Source: Arachis hypogaea
Taxonomy: Eukaryota; Streptophyta; Magnoliopsida; Fabales; Fabaceae
Reading direction: 5' to 3'
Assembly (NCBI RefSeq): GCF_003086295.3
Contig: NC_092040.1
Coordinates: 60,863,559-60,927,558, forward strand
DNA length: 64,000 nucleotides
The notes beneath the pieces were generated by a model, which was not told where the DNA came from, did not search any database, and saw only the letters and a program-made list of their open reading frames with translations. Both the position numbers and the translations under genes were made by a program. Below, one piece after another: positions 1 through 11,465 of the stretch (position 1 is the first letter of the stretch; every line of letters starts with the position of its first letter).

Positions 1-607
1 TTGCTTTTGTGCCTTCCAAGTGTTTGATGAAATGCTTGGTTGGATTTTAGTGTAGGTTTTGTTCCTCTTGGCCTAGGTAGAGTAATTAGTGACTCTTGAG
101 TTATCTAATTCCTTTGTCGATTGATAATTAGAAGTTGCTAATTGATTTGAATGCCTCTAAAACTAGTCTTTCCTTTAGGAGTTGATTAGGACTTGAGGAA
201 TCATATTGATTCATCTACTTGACTTTCCTCCATGGTTAGAGGTTAACTAAGTGGGAGTAATGGACAATTTGTTGTCACAATTGAGGAGGATAACTAGGAT
301 AGGACTTCTAGTTCTCATATCTTGCCAAGAGCTTTGTTAGTTGTTAGTTTGTTTATTTTTTTTTGCCATTTATATTTCTTGTCTAAAATCTTAAAAACCC
401 CAAAACAACTCATAACCAATAACAAGACACTTTATTATAATTCCTAGGGAGAACGACCTGAGGTTCAATACTTCGGTTTATAAATTTAAGGGTTTATTTT
501 AGTAACAAACAACTTTTTGTATGAGAAGATTATTGTTTGGTTTAGGAACTATACTTGCAACGAGAATTCATTTGTGAAATTCTAAACCATCAAAAATCCA
601 ATCATCA
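1..607 (+). repeat. E1 5' LTR, 3' portion
   Basis: It is nearly identical to 6087-6688, including the shared end AATCCAATCATCA. It stops three bases before a primer-binding site, which fixes the LTR boundary. The few differences from the 3' LTR are scattered substitutions and short T-run length changes, so the insertion is fairly recent. Confidence 0.9.
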
Positions 608-610
608 AAA

Positions 611-628
611 TGGCACCGTTGCCGGGGA
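611..628 (+). other. E1 primer-binding site, tRNA-Asp type
   Basis: TGGCACCGTTGCCGGGGA differs at one base from the complement of the 3' end of plant tRNA-Asp (TGGCGCCGTTGCCGGGGA, present exactly in R1). A three-base spacer separates it from the LTR end. This is where minus-strand cDNA synthesis would start. Confidence 0.85.
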
Positions 629-1919
629 GTTGCAATGAGTTTGTGTTAAATTCTACTTTTAGGGATGTTTTCATTAGTTTTTATGTTAAATTCACATTTC
701 TGGACTTTACTATGAGTTTGTGTGTTTTTCTGTGATTTCAGGTAATTTCTGGCTGAAATTGAGGGACTTGAGCAAAACTCTGATAGGAGGCTGACAAAGG
801 ACTGCTAATGCTATTGGAATCTGACCTCCCTGCACTCGAAATGGATTTTCTGGAGCTACAGAACTCCAAATGGATTCATTCCTTGTTCTTATTTCTTTCT
901 GCTTTTCGGTTTTTATGTTGTGTTCATTTATGTTTTGTGTCTCTACCTCATGATCATTAGCGTTTAGTAACTATGTCTTAAAGTTATGAATAATTCCATT
1001 AATCCTTCACCTCTCTTAAATGAAAAATGTTCCTAAATCAAAAGAACAAGAAGTACATGAATTTTGAAATTATCCTTGAATTTAGTTTAATTATATTGAT
1101 GTGGTGACAATACTTTTTGTTTTCTGAATGAATGCTTGAACAGTGCATATTTTTGATCTTGTTGTTTATGAATGTTAAAATCGTTGGCTCTTGAAAGAAT
1201 GATGAACAAAGAAAAATGTTATTGACAATCTGAAAAATCATGAAAATTGATTCTTGAAGCAAGAAAAAGCAAAAGCTTGTGAAAAAAAAAGTGGCAAAAA
1301 AAATAGAAAGAAAGAAAGAAAAAGCAAGCAGAAAAAGCCAATAGCCCTTAAAACCAAAAGGCAAGGGTAAAAAGGATCCAAGGCTTTGAGCATCAATGGA
1401 TAGGAGGGCCCAAGGAAATAAAATCAAGGCCTAAGCGGCTAAACTAAGCTGTCCCTAACCATGTGCTTGTATCATGCAGGTCCAAGTGAAAAGCTTGAGA
1501 CTGAGTGGTTAAAGTCGTGATCCAAAGCAAAAGAGTGTTCTTAAGAGCTCTGGACACCACTAACTGGGGACTCTAGCAAAGCTGAGTCACAATCTGAAAA
1601 GGTTCACCCAGTTATGTGTCTGTGGCATTTATGTATCCGGTGGCAATACTGGAAAACAAAATGCTTAGGGCCACGGCCAAGACTCATAAGTAGCTGTGTT
1701 CAAAGAATCAACATACTTAACTAGGAAAGTCAATAACACTATCCGAAATTCTAAGTTCCTAGAGAAGCCAATCATTCTGAATTTCAAAGGAAAAAGTGAG
1801 ATGCCAAAACTGTTCAGAAGAAAAAAGCTACAAGTCCCGCCATCTAATTAGAATTAATATTCATTGATATTTTGGAATTTCTAGTATATTCTCTTCTTTT
1901 TATCCTATTTGATTTTTAG

Positions 1920-1955
1920 TTGCTTGGGGACAAGCAACAATTTAAGTTTGGTGTT
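1920..1955 (+). promoter_or_regulatory. AGGA-type hairpin plus PPT-position motif, R3 terminal copy
   Basis: TTGCTTG (1920-1926) pairs with CAAGCAA (1931-1937) around the loop GGGA. AAGTTTGGTGTT follows at 1944-1955, directly against the 3' LTR start at 1957. The motif sits where the plus-strand primer (polypurine tract) belongs. The same pair of elements is found upstream of the third ORF in R1 and R2. Confidence 0.75.
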
Positions 1956-1956
1956 G

Positions 1957-3642
1957 TGATGAGCGGATAATTTATACGCTTTTTGGCATTGTTTTTACGT
2001 AGTTTTTAGTAAGTTCAAGCTACTTTTAGGGATGTTTTCAGTAGTTTTTATGTTAAATTCACATTTCTGGACTTTATTATGAGTTTGTGTGCTTTTCTGT
2101 GATTTCAGGTAATTTCTGGCTGAAATTGAGGGACTTGAGCAAAACTCTGATAGGAGGCTGACAAAGGACTGTTGATGCTGTTGGAATCTGACCTCCCTGC
2201 ACTCGAAATGGATTTTCTGGAGATACAGAACTCCAAATGGCGCGCTCTCAATGGCTTTGGAAAATAGACATCCAGAGCTTTCCGGAAATATATAATAGTC
2301 CATACTTTATTCGGGAATTGACGATGTAAACTGGCGCTCAACGCCAGTTCCATGTTGCTGTCTGGAGTCAAACGCCAGAAACACGTCACGACCCGGAGTT
2401 GAACGCCTAAAACATGTTATAACTTGGCGTTCAACTCCAAGAGAAGCCTCAGCTCGTGGATAGATCAAGCTCAGCCCAAACATACACCAAGTCGGCCCCG
2501 GAAGTGGATTTATGCATCAATTACTTACTCATGTAAACCCTAGTAGCTAGTCTAGTATAAATAGGATAGTTTACTATTGTATTAGACATCTTTGGTCTCA
2601 GATTTATTTTATTCTTCATCTTAAGAGGCCATTGATCACGTTTTGGAGGGGCTGGCTATTTGGCCATGCCTGAACCTTTCACTTATGTATTTTCAACGGT
2701 GGAGTTTCTACACACCATAGATTAAGGGTGTGGAGCTCTGCTGTATCTCAAGTTTTAATGCAATTACTACTGTTTCTATTCAATTCTCTTTATTCCTATT
2801 CTAAGATATTCGTTGCACTTCAACTTGATGAATGTGATGATCCATGACACTCATCATCATTCTCACCTATGAACGCGCGTGACTGACAACCACTTCCGTT
2901 TTACCTTAGGCCGGGCGCATATCTCTTAGATTCCTTAAACAGAATCTTCGTGGTATAAGCTAGAATTGATGGCGGCATTCATGGGAATCCGGAAAGTCTA
3001 ACCTTGTCTGTGGTATTCCGAGTAGGATTCCGGGATTGAATGACTGTGACGAGCTTCAAACTCCTGAAGGCTGGGCGTTAGTGACAGACGCAAAATAATC
3101 AAGGGATTCTATTCCAACCTGATTGAGAACCGACAGATGATTAGCCGTGCTGTGACAGAGCATTTGGACCTTTTTCATTGAGAGGATGGGATGTAGCCAT
3201 TGACAACGGTGATGCCCTACATACAGCTTGCCATGGAAGGGAATGATGTAAGAAAACTGTAATTTGAGCAGTAGGAAAGCAGAGATTCAGAAGGAACACA
3301 GCATCTACATACGCTTATCTGAAATTCCCACCATTAATTTACATAAGTATTTCTATCCTATGTTATTTATCTTTATTTCCTGTTTATTATTTATTATTAT
3401 TCGAAAATCCATAATCAATTATAATCCGCCTGACTGAGATTTACAAGATGACCATAGCTTGCTTCATACCAACAATCTCTGTGGGATCGACCCTTACTTA
3501 CGTAAGGTATTACTTGGATGACCCAGTACACTTGCTGGTTAAGTTGAACGGAGTTGTGTCCACACATAGCAAAGAGCCATAATAATGATTCCATACAATA
3601 ACAAAGAATACTACATTGATGTGATCACAATTTCGTCCACCA
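1957..3642 (+). repeat. R3 3' LTR (1686 bp)
   Basis: It starts TGATGAGCGGATAATTT and ends CGTCCACCA, parallel to the R1 LTR at 25598-27122. Near 2335-2440 it carries several GGCG..AACGCC-type words. A TATA box is at 2556-2563. Confidence 0.85.
2556..2563 (+). promoter_or_regulatory. TATA box of the R3 LTR
   Basis: TATAAATA lies about 600 bases into the LTR, downstream of the palindromic-word block, a normal position for the U3/R promoter. The homologous place in R1 reads TATTAATA (26195-26202), a weaker match. Confidence 0.6.
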
Positions 3643-3663
3643 ATTCCCTTGCTCATCTTTGAG

Positions 3664-3702
3664 TGCACCGAGGATGGTGCAAACTTTTAAGTGTGGGGAG
3701 GT
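3664..3702 (+). promoter_or_regulatory. Internal hairpin plus second polypurine tract, E1
   Basis: TGCACC-G-AGGA-T-GGTGCA (3664-3681) forms a six-base-pair stem plus a closing G-T wobble around the loop AGGA. AAGTGTGGGGAGGT follows at 3689-3702. The purine tract is identical to the one abutting the 3' LTR at 5200-5213, about 1.5 kb downstream. Confidence 0.75.
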
Positions 3703-5176
3703 CGTCCGACCGGTCGGCGATTTTGGGTGACAAATTTCTAATCCCAACACTTTTGCATTTCATTTTAGGTTTTTTTTTGGATTTTTTTTATTTGCATTTT
3801 TCCTATTTTTGCATACATATACACAATAAGCTTAGTCAAAATAATGAAATTTTTCAAGAAAATTATCCATAGGGCACCTCAATTGATTTGAGTGAAAAAT
3901 TTTCATAGAACTTGCTTGAATTATATATCTTGTGGATCATGTTTAGAGCTAAGAACACAAGCAAGTGAGTTTTGAGCCTATTGATGTGGTTACAATTTAT
4001 AACCACCTATTTTTCCTTCTTGTGTGCATTATTCTCTTTCTATGATTGTAATCTTTGAATTGTTTGATTCTTTATGTCCATTATTTTGTATATTCATGCA
4101 TTTATATGATTGAGGCCATCATTTCATTTAGCCCACTTACCCAAATAGCCTACCTTGTATCTTCCATTGTTAGCCAATTTGCGCCTACGATTAACCCACT
4201 TGTTCTTTAATTTAGCACATTACAAGCCTTAAAGCGAAAAACAATAAATGTCCTTATTTGGATCGTTGATTGACTTAGGCTAGTGTGTGTGAGTATCATT
4301 CAAGTGTGGGAAATCTTGGGACATTGGGGGAATAAAAGGGTAGTTTTGTATTTTTATTGAAATTATTTGGAATTGGGTACATGCTCATGTATTGATAAAA
4401 TGTATAGACCTTATGCATTGATATTCTTGTATATAATTTGAAAAAAAATGAGAAAAGAAAAATAATATGGAAAAGAAAAGAAAAAAATATATAGAAAGAA
4501 GAAAGAAAAAGAAGAAAAAAGAAAGAAATAAAAAGGGGACAAAAACACCCCAAAGTGAAGTTCAATAAAAGTCAATGCATAAGTGTTGTGAAATGAAAAA
4601 GAAATGCATGAGTATGTGGAAAAGTGAGGAACGAGTAGTTAGATTAGTACTTAATTGTATAGGTCATTATATAGGTTAGGTGGGAAGTCTAAGCTTATCA
4701 AAGATTCAAATTCCAAGCTCACTTAACCATATATGCATCCTACATTGACCCTAGCCCCATTACAACCTAAAGAAAAGACCTCATGATAATTGTATGCGTG
4801 CATGAAATATATGTTGATTGTGAGATGGAAAACAAATCTTGAAAAGCATGATTAGGAGAGAATTGAGAGAATCAACCCTAAACACTTGAGCGAATAGAGT
4901 GCAAACACTACCGGTGAGGGTTCGATTGCTCAACTACATGTTTTCACCCATAATGTCACTTTTCATGCAAGTTTGTAAAAATATTTAATAGCTCAACTCA
5001 ATTGTGGTTTGGCATGGTTGTTAATACCTTTTGCCCTTGAGCTTATATATGCATTCTGAGGAATTAATTTATTTTGACCAAGCAATTGCATTCATTTAGA
5101 TAGTTGCATATAGATAGATTGCATTTAGTTAGTTTCCATTAAATAAATGTCATGCCCTTTACTTCATTCTTGGTTT

Positions 5177-5213
5177 AAGCATGAGGACATGCTTGGTTTA
5201 AGTGTGGGGAGGT
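5177..5213 (+). promoter_or_regulatory. Terminal hairpin plus polypurine tract, E1
   Basis: AAGCATG-AGGA-CATGCTT (5177-5194) is a perfect seven-base-pair stem with loop AGGA. AAGTGTGGGGAGGT (5200-5213) abuts the LTR start TGATAAACC, which is the standard site for plus-strand DNA priming. Confidence 0.85.
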
Positions 5214-6688
5214 TGATAAACCCCATTTTTTAGGGTTTAACTTGTATTGACTTTAGGAGATTTTATTACCTTTTACCCACATTTATTCAATGAATTAGCA
5301 TGATTTTGTGATTGTCTCCTTATTTGTGCTTAGATGTGAAAACATACTTTTTAGGCCTTTAACATGACAATTTTAATCTCCCTTTGATTCCACTAGATGC
5401 CTTGATGTGTTTGTTAGTAATTTCAGATTGAAAAGGCCAGGAATGGATCAAAGGAGTGAAGAGGAAAGCATGCAAAGTGGAGAAATCAATGAAAGTCAAA
5501 GAAGTTGAACTCGCCCATGGACGCGCGCGCACACTTGGCGCTTGCGCGCAACCTGCGAATCACCCCATGGACGCGCACGCGGGATGTGCGCGTACGCGTT
5601 GGTGCCGGTTTATGATTTTTTTAATGAAAACGTACCCAACGAACTCTCAAGGGTTGTGGGGCCCAATCTCAACCAACTTTGGCGCCAGAAATGCTATTTA
5701 AAGCCAAGGAATGAAGAGCAAAGGGGGATTCCATTCATTCTTACACATTAGGATTAGTTAGAAGTAGTTTCTAGAGAGAGAAGCTCTCACTTCTCTCTAG
5801 GATTAGGATTAGGATTAGGTTTAGTTCTTAGATCTAGATTTTAATTCATCTTCTTCTACTTCTATCTTCTCAATTCCTTGTAGTGACATTCATTCTTCTT
5901 CCATTCTTTTGTTGTAATCTCTTTTATGTTGTTCTTGTATTTTGTTGTAGATCTACTTTTGTTCCTTCTATTTTCTTTCAATTCAATTTAAGGTAATTCA
6001 TAATAATTGTGTTTTTTTTTATTGTTGTTGTTAATTCCTTTCAATAATTGTTGTAGATTCTATTCTTGTTATCAATTTACTATGCTTTGCTTTTGTGCCT
6101 TCCAAGTGTTTGATGAAATGCTTGGTTGGATTTTAGTGTAGGTTTTGTTCCTCTTGGCCTAGGTAGAGTAATTAGTGACTCTTGAGTTATCTAATTCCTT
6201 TGTCGATTGATAATTAGTAGTTGCAAATTGATTTGACTACCTCTAAAGCTAGTCTTTCCTTTAGGTGTTGATTAGGACTTGAGGAATCAAATTGATTCAT
6301 CCACTTGACTTTCCTCCATGGTTAGAGGTTAACTAAGTGGGAGTAATGGACAATTTGTTGTCACAATTGAGGAGGATAACTAGGATAGGACTTCTAGTTC
6401 TCATATCTTGCCAAGAGCTTTGTTAGTTGTTAGTTTATTTTCTTTGCCATTTATATTTCTTGTCTAAAATCTTAAAAACCCCAAAATAACTCATAACCAA
6501 TAACAAGACACTTTATTATAATTCCTAGGGAGAACGACCCGAGGTTCAATACTTCGGTTTATAAATTTAGGGGTTTGTTTTAGTGACAAACAACCTTTTG
6601 TATGAGAAGATTATTGTTTGGTTTAGGAACTATACTTGCAACGAGAATTCATTTGTGAAATTCTAAACCATCAAAAATCCAATCATCA
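5214..6688 (+). repeat. E1 3' LTR (1475 bp)
   Basis: It begins TGATAAACCCC right after the polypurine tract and ends AATCATCA. It contains GC-rich CGCG words at 5516-5603, a TATA-like TATTTAAA at 5695-5702, then a purine/pyrimidine hairpin (GAGAGAAG 5776-5783 with CTTCTCTC 5790-5797) and GGATTA repeats to about 5820. Confidence 0.9.
5695..5702 (+). promoter_or_regulatory. TATA-like box of the A-family LTR
   Basis: TATTTAAA lies 70-100 bases before the conserved hairpin and GGATTA tract. The equivalent sequence and spacing are at 63524-63530 in the last LTR of the window. The transcription start is inferred, not shown. Confidence 0.55.
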
Positions 6689-7314
6689 GCTTTGCACTTT
6701 GAGCCTAGCCGTGACTTTAAATGTTTTGTCTCAAGCTTTACTTGACACAGAAATACCACAAGCACTTAACCGGGGAACTCTCTTTAAGTTCTAAATATTT
6801 TTATTTTATTTTTTTATTATTATCCCCAGACAGTGGTGCTCAAAGCCTTTGGCGTACTCTGCAATTGATCTCGACTCTAAATGTTTTGTCTTAAGGATTA
6901 CTTGACACAAGAACACCACAAGCATGTGACTAGGAAAACAACTCTTTGAGCTTTTAATCATGTCTGACCTCCCTAGTCATTGATGTTCAGAGCCTTGGAC
7001 CTTGCTTTTATTTTTCTTTTGCAGTTTCTTTTGCTTCAAGGATTAAACTTTCATTAATTTTAGAAAAATCATAATAATTCTCTAAATTCCTGTTCTTTGT
7101 ACATCAACATTCTTTCATTCAAATTTAAATATGCACTGTTCATGTCATGCATTTAGAATTACAATTAATACCACCACATTTAAGTAAATAAGACTACTCT
7201 TAAAATTAATTCAATTTCTCATGCAATACATCACTTATGTATTTTTTATTTGAATTCAAGTTCAGTGAGTAATACATGAGACATCTTTTCAGAATTAAGG
7301 CAACTAAGAGGAAA

Positions 7315-7515
7315 CTAAACTAGTCCTAGGATTCTAACTAATAAAGGATCATGCAACAAACAAAGCAAAATAGCAGAAAATCGGAACATAACATAGAAAA
7401 AGAGGGGATGAATAAAAAATGAAAGGAACTCAACCACCTTAGTTATCCTAGCAGTCGCTTTATTCTTCAGGTTGTGCTCCTCAGTGAAGATGATTCGCCT
7501 CCCTTTTGGTGCCAT
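7315..7515 (-). pseudogene. R2 third-ORF start, truncated
   Basis: An ATG at 7515 opens a 66-residue frame beginning MAPKGRR, similar to MAPKGKQ at the start of the R1 third ORF (33596). As in R1, the hairpin TTTGCTTG-AGGA-CAAGCAAA and AAGTTTGGTGT lie just upstream. After about 35 residues it turns hydrophobic and no longer resembles the R1 protein, so the rest of the gene has been lost or replaced. Confidence 0.5.
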
Positions 7516-7548
7516 AGGAATAAACAGAAAACCCTTAAGCGAAGCGTC

Positions 7549-7585
7549 AACACCAAACTTAAAGGTTTGCTTGTCCTCAAGCAAA
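7549..7585 (-). promoter_or_regulatory. Internal hairpin plus PPT-like motif, R2
   Basis: On the minus strand TTTGCTTG-AGGA-CAAGCAAA (7585-7566) is followed by AAGTTTGGTGTT (7560-7549). The hairpin is identical to the R1 internal copy at 33521-33540, although the two elements lie in opposite orientations. Confidence 0.75.
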
Positions 7586-7689
7586 GAAGAACTGAAAATA
7601 GAAAGAAACAAATATTATGATGAAAGAAAAAAAAGGATAAAAGAATAAGAGAAAATTAGGATTGCGAGAGGGGGAAAGAAAATTAAAAC

Positions 7690-8250
7690 TGGGCGGCGAA
7701 CTAGTGGAGCTGTGCGGCGCAGGCGATGCGTACGCGTGGGGTGCGAAATTTTCTTAATGACGCGTAAGCGTCAGGCACGCGTCTACGTGCCCTGGGTTTT
7801 GCGCGATTCGCGCGATGCCAGCCGCGCGTACGCACAACTCTTTGTTTGCGTGGCTTGGGAACCCAGATTTTCTATCGACGCGTGCACGTCATGCACACGC
7901 ACGCGCGGATGGCCATTTGTGCAAATGACGCACTCGCGTCAAAGACGCGTACGCGTGAATAAGTTTTGTGCTTCTAGCACACTTCTAGCCCCAAGCCAGC
8001 ACAACTCTCTGCCCAAACACATATTTACGCCGTTTTTCTAGGTCACGCATACGCGTCAGTAACGCGTATGCGTGGTGTGCCAAAATCACCAATGACGCGC
8101 ACACGTCATGGACGCGTACGCGTGAGCTTGTTTTTACGAAAGGCTTCATTCTGGCGCCACTCCCGCGTAACTCTCTGTTCATTTTTATTTTTCACGCACA
8201 CCCATCTGACGCGTACGCGTCAGTGACGTTTGCGTGTCATGTGCCCTCTT
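7690..8250. repeat. CpG-rich palindromic word array (ACGCGTACGCGT type), R2
   Basis: Palindromic words such as GACGCGTACGCGT and ACGCGTAAGCGT recur every 20-60 bases in otherwise AT-rich DNA. The array lies between the pol end and the third ORF. Arrays occupy the same relative place in B (15190-15740) and C (23810-24350). No continuous ORF explains it. Confidence 0.75.
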
Positions 8251-8369
8251 TTTTTTTCCGGTTCCTGTTCTAAAATAGCTGCATGATCAAAAAATTAGTA
8301 AGAACTCACTAAAAATCAAATATGTAAGAAAATTACTACTACGAAAAATAACTAAGGATACGAAATTAT

Positions 8370-8391
8370 TGGGTTGCCTCCCGACAAGTGC
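8370..8391 (-). promoter_or_regulatory. Post-pol hairpin GGGAGGCAACCC, R2
   Basis: On the minus strand, about 35 bases after the integrase stop, GGG (8382-8380) pairs with CCC (8373-8371) around AGGCAA. The same element, with longer stems, follows pol in R1 (32748-32763) and the second ORF in B (15880-15897). Confidence 0.65.
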
Positions 8392-8425
8392 CTCTTTAAC
8401 GTCACTAGCTTGACGGTCAGTTCTG

Positions 8426-11400
8426 CTAGTTCAGCAGATGAGTGGACCTCTGACGATCAATCTCGCCTCCAAGATAGTGCTTCAACCTCTGGCTATTCAC
8501 TGTAAATTTCCTGTCATAATTCTCTTCCTGTACAAACAGTCCTGACCATCGGGATTTCAGCTTCCCAGGAAAGAATTTGAGCCTTGAATTATATAGAAGC
8601 ACTCTTTGTCCTGGCTCAAAGACTCTGATGGCAATCTTCTTGTCATGCAGTAGCTTGGTTCTCTCCTTATAGAGCTTGGCATTCTCATAGGCTGAATATC
8701 TGAATTCATCAAGCTCATTCAACTGAAGCATTCGCTTAATTCCTGCATCTTCTAAATCAAGATTCAGATACCTGATTGCCCAGTAAGCTTTGTACTCCAG
8801 TTCAACTGGCAGGTGACAGGCTTTACCATAAACCAACTGATAAGGGGACATGCCAATAGGAGTCTTGTACGCTGTTCGGTATGCCCAGAGAGCATCATCA
8901 AGCTTCCTAGACCAGTCCTTTCTTGAAACACTGACGGTCTTCTCTAGAATCCTCTTAAGTTCCCTATTGGAAACTTCAACCTGTCCACTTGTCTGAGGGT
9001 GATAGGGGGTTGCCACTTTATGACAGACTCCATATCTCTGCAGAAGAGTCTAGCTGTCTGTTGCAGAAATGGCTTCCTCCATCACTAATAAGTGTCCTTG
9101 GGACACCAAACCGGCTAAAGATATATCTCTGAAGAAAGCTCATTATCACTTTGGCATCATTGGGGGGCAAAGCCATAGCTTCCACTTACTTGGACACATA
9201 GTCAACTGCCACTAGAATATAGTTGTTTGAATGTGAGGGTGGGAAAGGTCCCATGAAATCAATACCCCACACATCAAACAACTCAACCTCAAGAATCCTC
9301 TGCTGTGGCATTTCATGGTTGGAAGAGAGATTCGTGGCTTTTTTACATCTGTCACAGTGCTTTACAAATGCTCTTGAGTCCCTGAAGAGAGTCGGCCAAT
9401 AAAACCCGCTCTTAAGGACCTTTGTAGCTGTCCTTTCACCACCAAAGTGGCCTCCATACTCAGAACCATGACAATGCCAAAGAATCTACTATTTTTCTTC
9501 ATCTGGGACACACCTCCGGATAATTCCATTTGAACACCTTTAAAAAGGTATGGTTCCTTCCAAATGTAGTACTTTGCATCAGTCAATAGCTTCTTCACTT
9601 GTTGCCTACTGTACTTCCTTGGGATAAACTTTATGGCCTTATAATTTGCAATGTCTGCAAACCATGGAGCCTGCTGAATGAGGAACAATTGCTCATCCGA
9701 AAACGTCTCAGTCACAGCAGTGGGTGGTTGTACTCCTGCTTCAGGCTCAATTCCGAAAAGATGGTCAGCTACTTGATTCTCTGAACCTTTCCTATCTTTT
9801 ATCTCAATATCAAACTCCTGAAGGAGCAATATCCATCTGATTAATCTTGGTTTAGAATCCTGTTTGGTTAGAAGGTACTTCAAAAAAGCATGATCAGTAT
9901 AAATAATAACTTTAGAACCAAGTAAATAGGACCTAAACTTATCAACAACATACACAACAGCTAATAATTCCTTTTCTATAGTTGTGTAATTCTTTTGGGC
10001 ATCATTTAACACACGACTGGCATAGTAAACGACATGTACAAGCTTACCATGCCTCTGTCCTAAAACATCTCCTATAGCAAAGTCACTAGCATCACACATT
10101 AATTCAAATGGTAGATCCCAGTCAGGGGGAGCTATAATGGGAGCAGAGGTAAGGTTTGCTTTTAGAGTTTCAAAAGCATGCAAATAATCAGAATCAAAGG
10201 CAAAAGGAACATCAGCAACCAACAGGTTGCTTAGAGGTTTAGCAATTTTAGAAAAATCCTTTATAAATCTTCTATAAAATCCTGCGTAACCCAAGAAACT
10301 CCTGACTGCCTTAACATTAGTTGGTGGTGGTAATTTTTCAATTACCTCCACCTTTGCTCTATCAACCTCAATTCCCTTACTTGAAATCCGGTGTCCAAGA
10401 ACAATATCTTCTGTAACCATAAAATGACATTTTCCCAATTTAAAGCAAGGTTTGATTCTTGACACCGTTTCAAGACAAGAGATAAATGCTTAAGGCAAGA
10501 TTCAAAAGAATTACCAAAAACAGAAAAGTCATTCATAAATACCTCAATAAACTTTTCAACCATATCAGACAAAATTGAAAGCATACACCTCTGAAAAGTT
10601 GCTGGAGCATTGCAAAGTCCAAAAAGCATTCTTCTGTAGGCAAATACTCCAAAGGGGCATGTGAATGCTATCTTCTCTTGATCTTGAGGGTCCACTACAA
10701 TTTGATCATATCCAGAATATCCATCTAGAAAATAATAAAATGCATGACCAGCTAAACTCTCAAGCATCTGATCAATGAAAGGCAGGGAGAAGTGATCCTT
10801 CCTTGTAGCAGTCTTGAGCCTTCTGTAGTCTACACACATCCTCCAACATGTGATTGTTCCTGTGGGAATAAATTCATTTTTTTCATTCTTGATCACTGTC
10901 ATCCCTCATTTCTTGGGACCCACCTGCACAGGACTTACCCTAGGACTGTCAGAAATAGGGTAAATAATTCCTGCTTTCCATAGTTTCATTACCTCTTTTT
11001 GGACCACCTCTTTCATGGTTGGATTGAGTCTCCTTTGTGGTTGCACAACTGGTTTAGCATCATCTTCAAGGAGGATCTTGTGCATACACTTGGTTGGACT
11101 AATCCCCTTCAAGTCACTAATGGTCCACCCAAGAGTTGTTTTATGGCTCTTGAGCACTGAAATAAGCACCTCTTCCTCTTCAGGCTTCAGGGAAGAGCTA
11201 ATAATCACTGGATATGAGTCATTCTCACCCAGGAACACATATTTCAGAGAAGGAGGTAAGGATTTAAGCTCAAGCTTGGGGGCTTCCTCCTCTACTTTAG
11301 GCGTGTGAACCATAGCCTTCTGGGGTAGTGAATTATCAACATCAACTAATTTATACTCAGAGATAGGATCCAGAATGTCATCAAGCACCTTAGCTTTCAG

Positions 11401-11460
11401 TACCTCTTGAACAAGTGGTTCAATAATATCTATTTTCATACACCCTTCATAATCATTAGG
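8426..11460 (-). pseudogene. R2 pol (RT, RNase H, integrase), broken
   Basis: Athila-type pol. From 11460: the linker before RT, an in-frame stop at 10906-10908 within the N-terminal RT region, the RT core with motifs YRRL, LDGYSGY and FMND (the second position varies from FMDD), then a one-base deletion near 10437 compared with R1. RNase H shows DASD, TEKE and YTDHA. A second frameshift lies near 9530, before the integrase zinc finger. The integrase core (about 9350-9020) has several stops, and its C-terminal part is open from 9016 to 8426. It resembles R1 pol at roughly three residues in four by eye. It cannot make a full enzyme. Confidence 0.85.
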
Positions 11461-11465
11461 GTGCT

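Larger units (their letters stand above)
645..3642 (+). mobile_element. R3: R-family LTR element remnant inside E1
   Basis: 645-880 is an internal piece of an R-family LTR (it matches 2026-2243). 881-1956 is AT-rich 3' non-coding internal sequence, and 1957-3642 is a complete 3' LTR. The 5' LTR is cut at both ends and gag-pol is absent, so a large internal deletion or recombination has occurred. The purine-rich block near 1261-1340 holds no credible ORF. The 881-1956 sequence resembles the reverse complement of 6689-7300 in R2. Confidence 0.8.
3643..5213 (+). other. E1 3' internal non-coding region
   Basis: This is AT-rich sequence between the R3 remnant and the 3' LTR, with A/G-rich tracts near 4440-4540 and no credible protein. 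Its two ends carry the hairpin-plus-polypurine modules. It aligns in reverse orientation with 12902-14360 in B and 21603-23068 in C, so it is a shared non-coding part of the A-family. Confidence 0.75.
1..6688 (+). mobile_element. E1: A-family (Athila-like) LTR retrotransposon, 5' end outside window
   Basis: The 5' LTR is represented by its last 607 bases, and a complete copy of the same sequence is the 3' LTR at 5214-6688. Between them lie a tRNA-Asp-type primer-binding site, only 16 bases of original leader, an R-family remnant (645-3642), the 3' non-coding region and a polypurine tract. No gag-pol is left, so this copy is coding-dead. The flank 6689-6693 is GCTTT, but the matching left target duplication lies outside the window. 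It appears to have inserted into the 3' region of R2, because sequence resembling the R-family 3' region resumes at 6689. Confidence 0.85.

Noticed and set aside
1038..1427. 129-residue hydrophobic minus-strand ORF
   Set aside because: It is read from purine-rich non-coding R3 sequence opposite to the element; low complexity, no domain.
5801..5822. GGATTA repeats as interstitial telomere sequence
   Set aside because: The unit is TTAGGA-like rather than TTTAGGG, and it is a fixed part of every A-family LTR.
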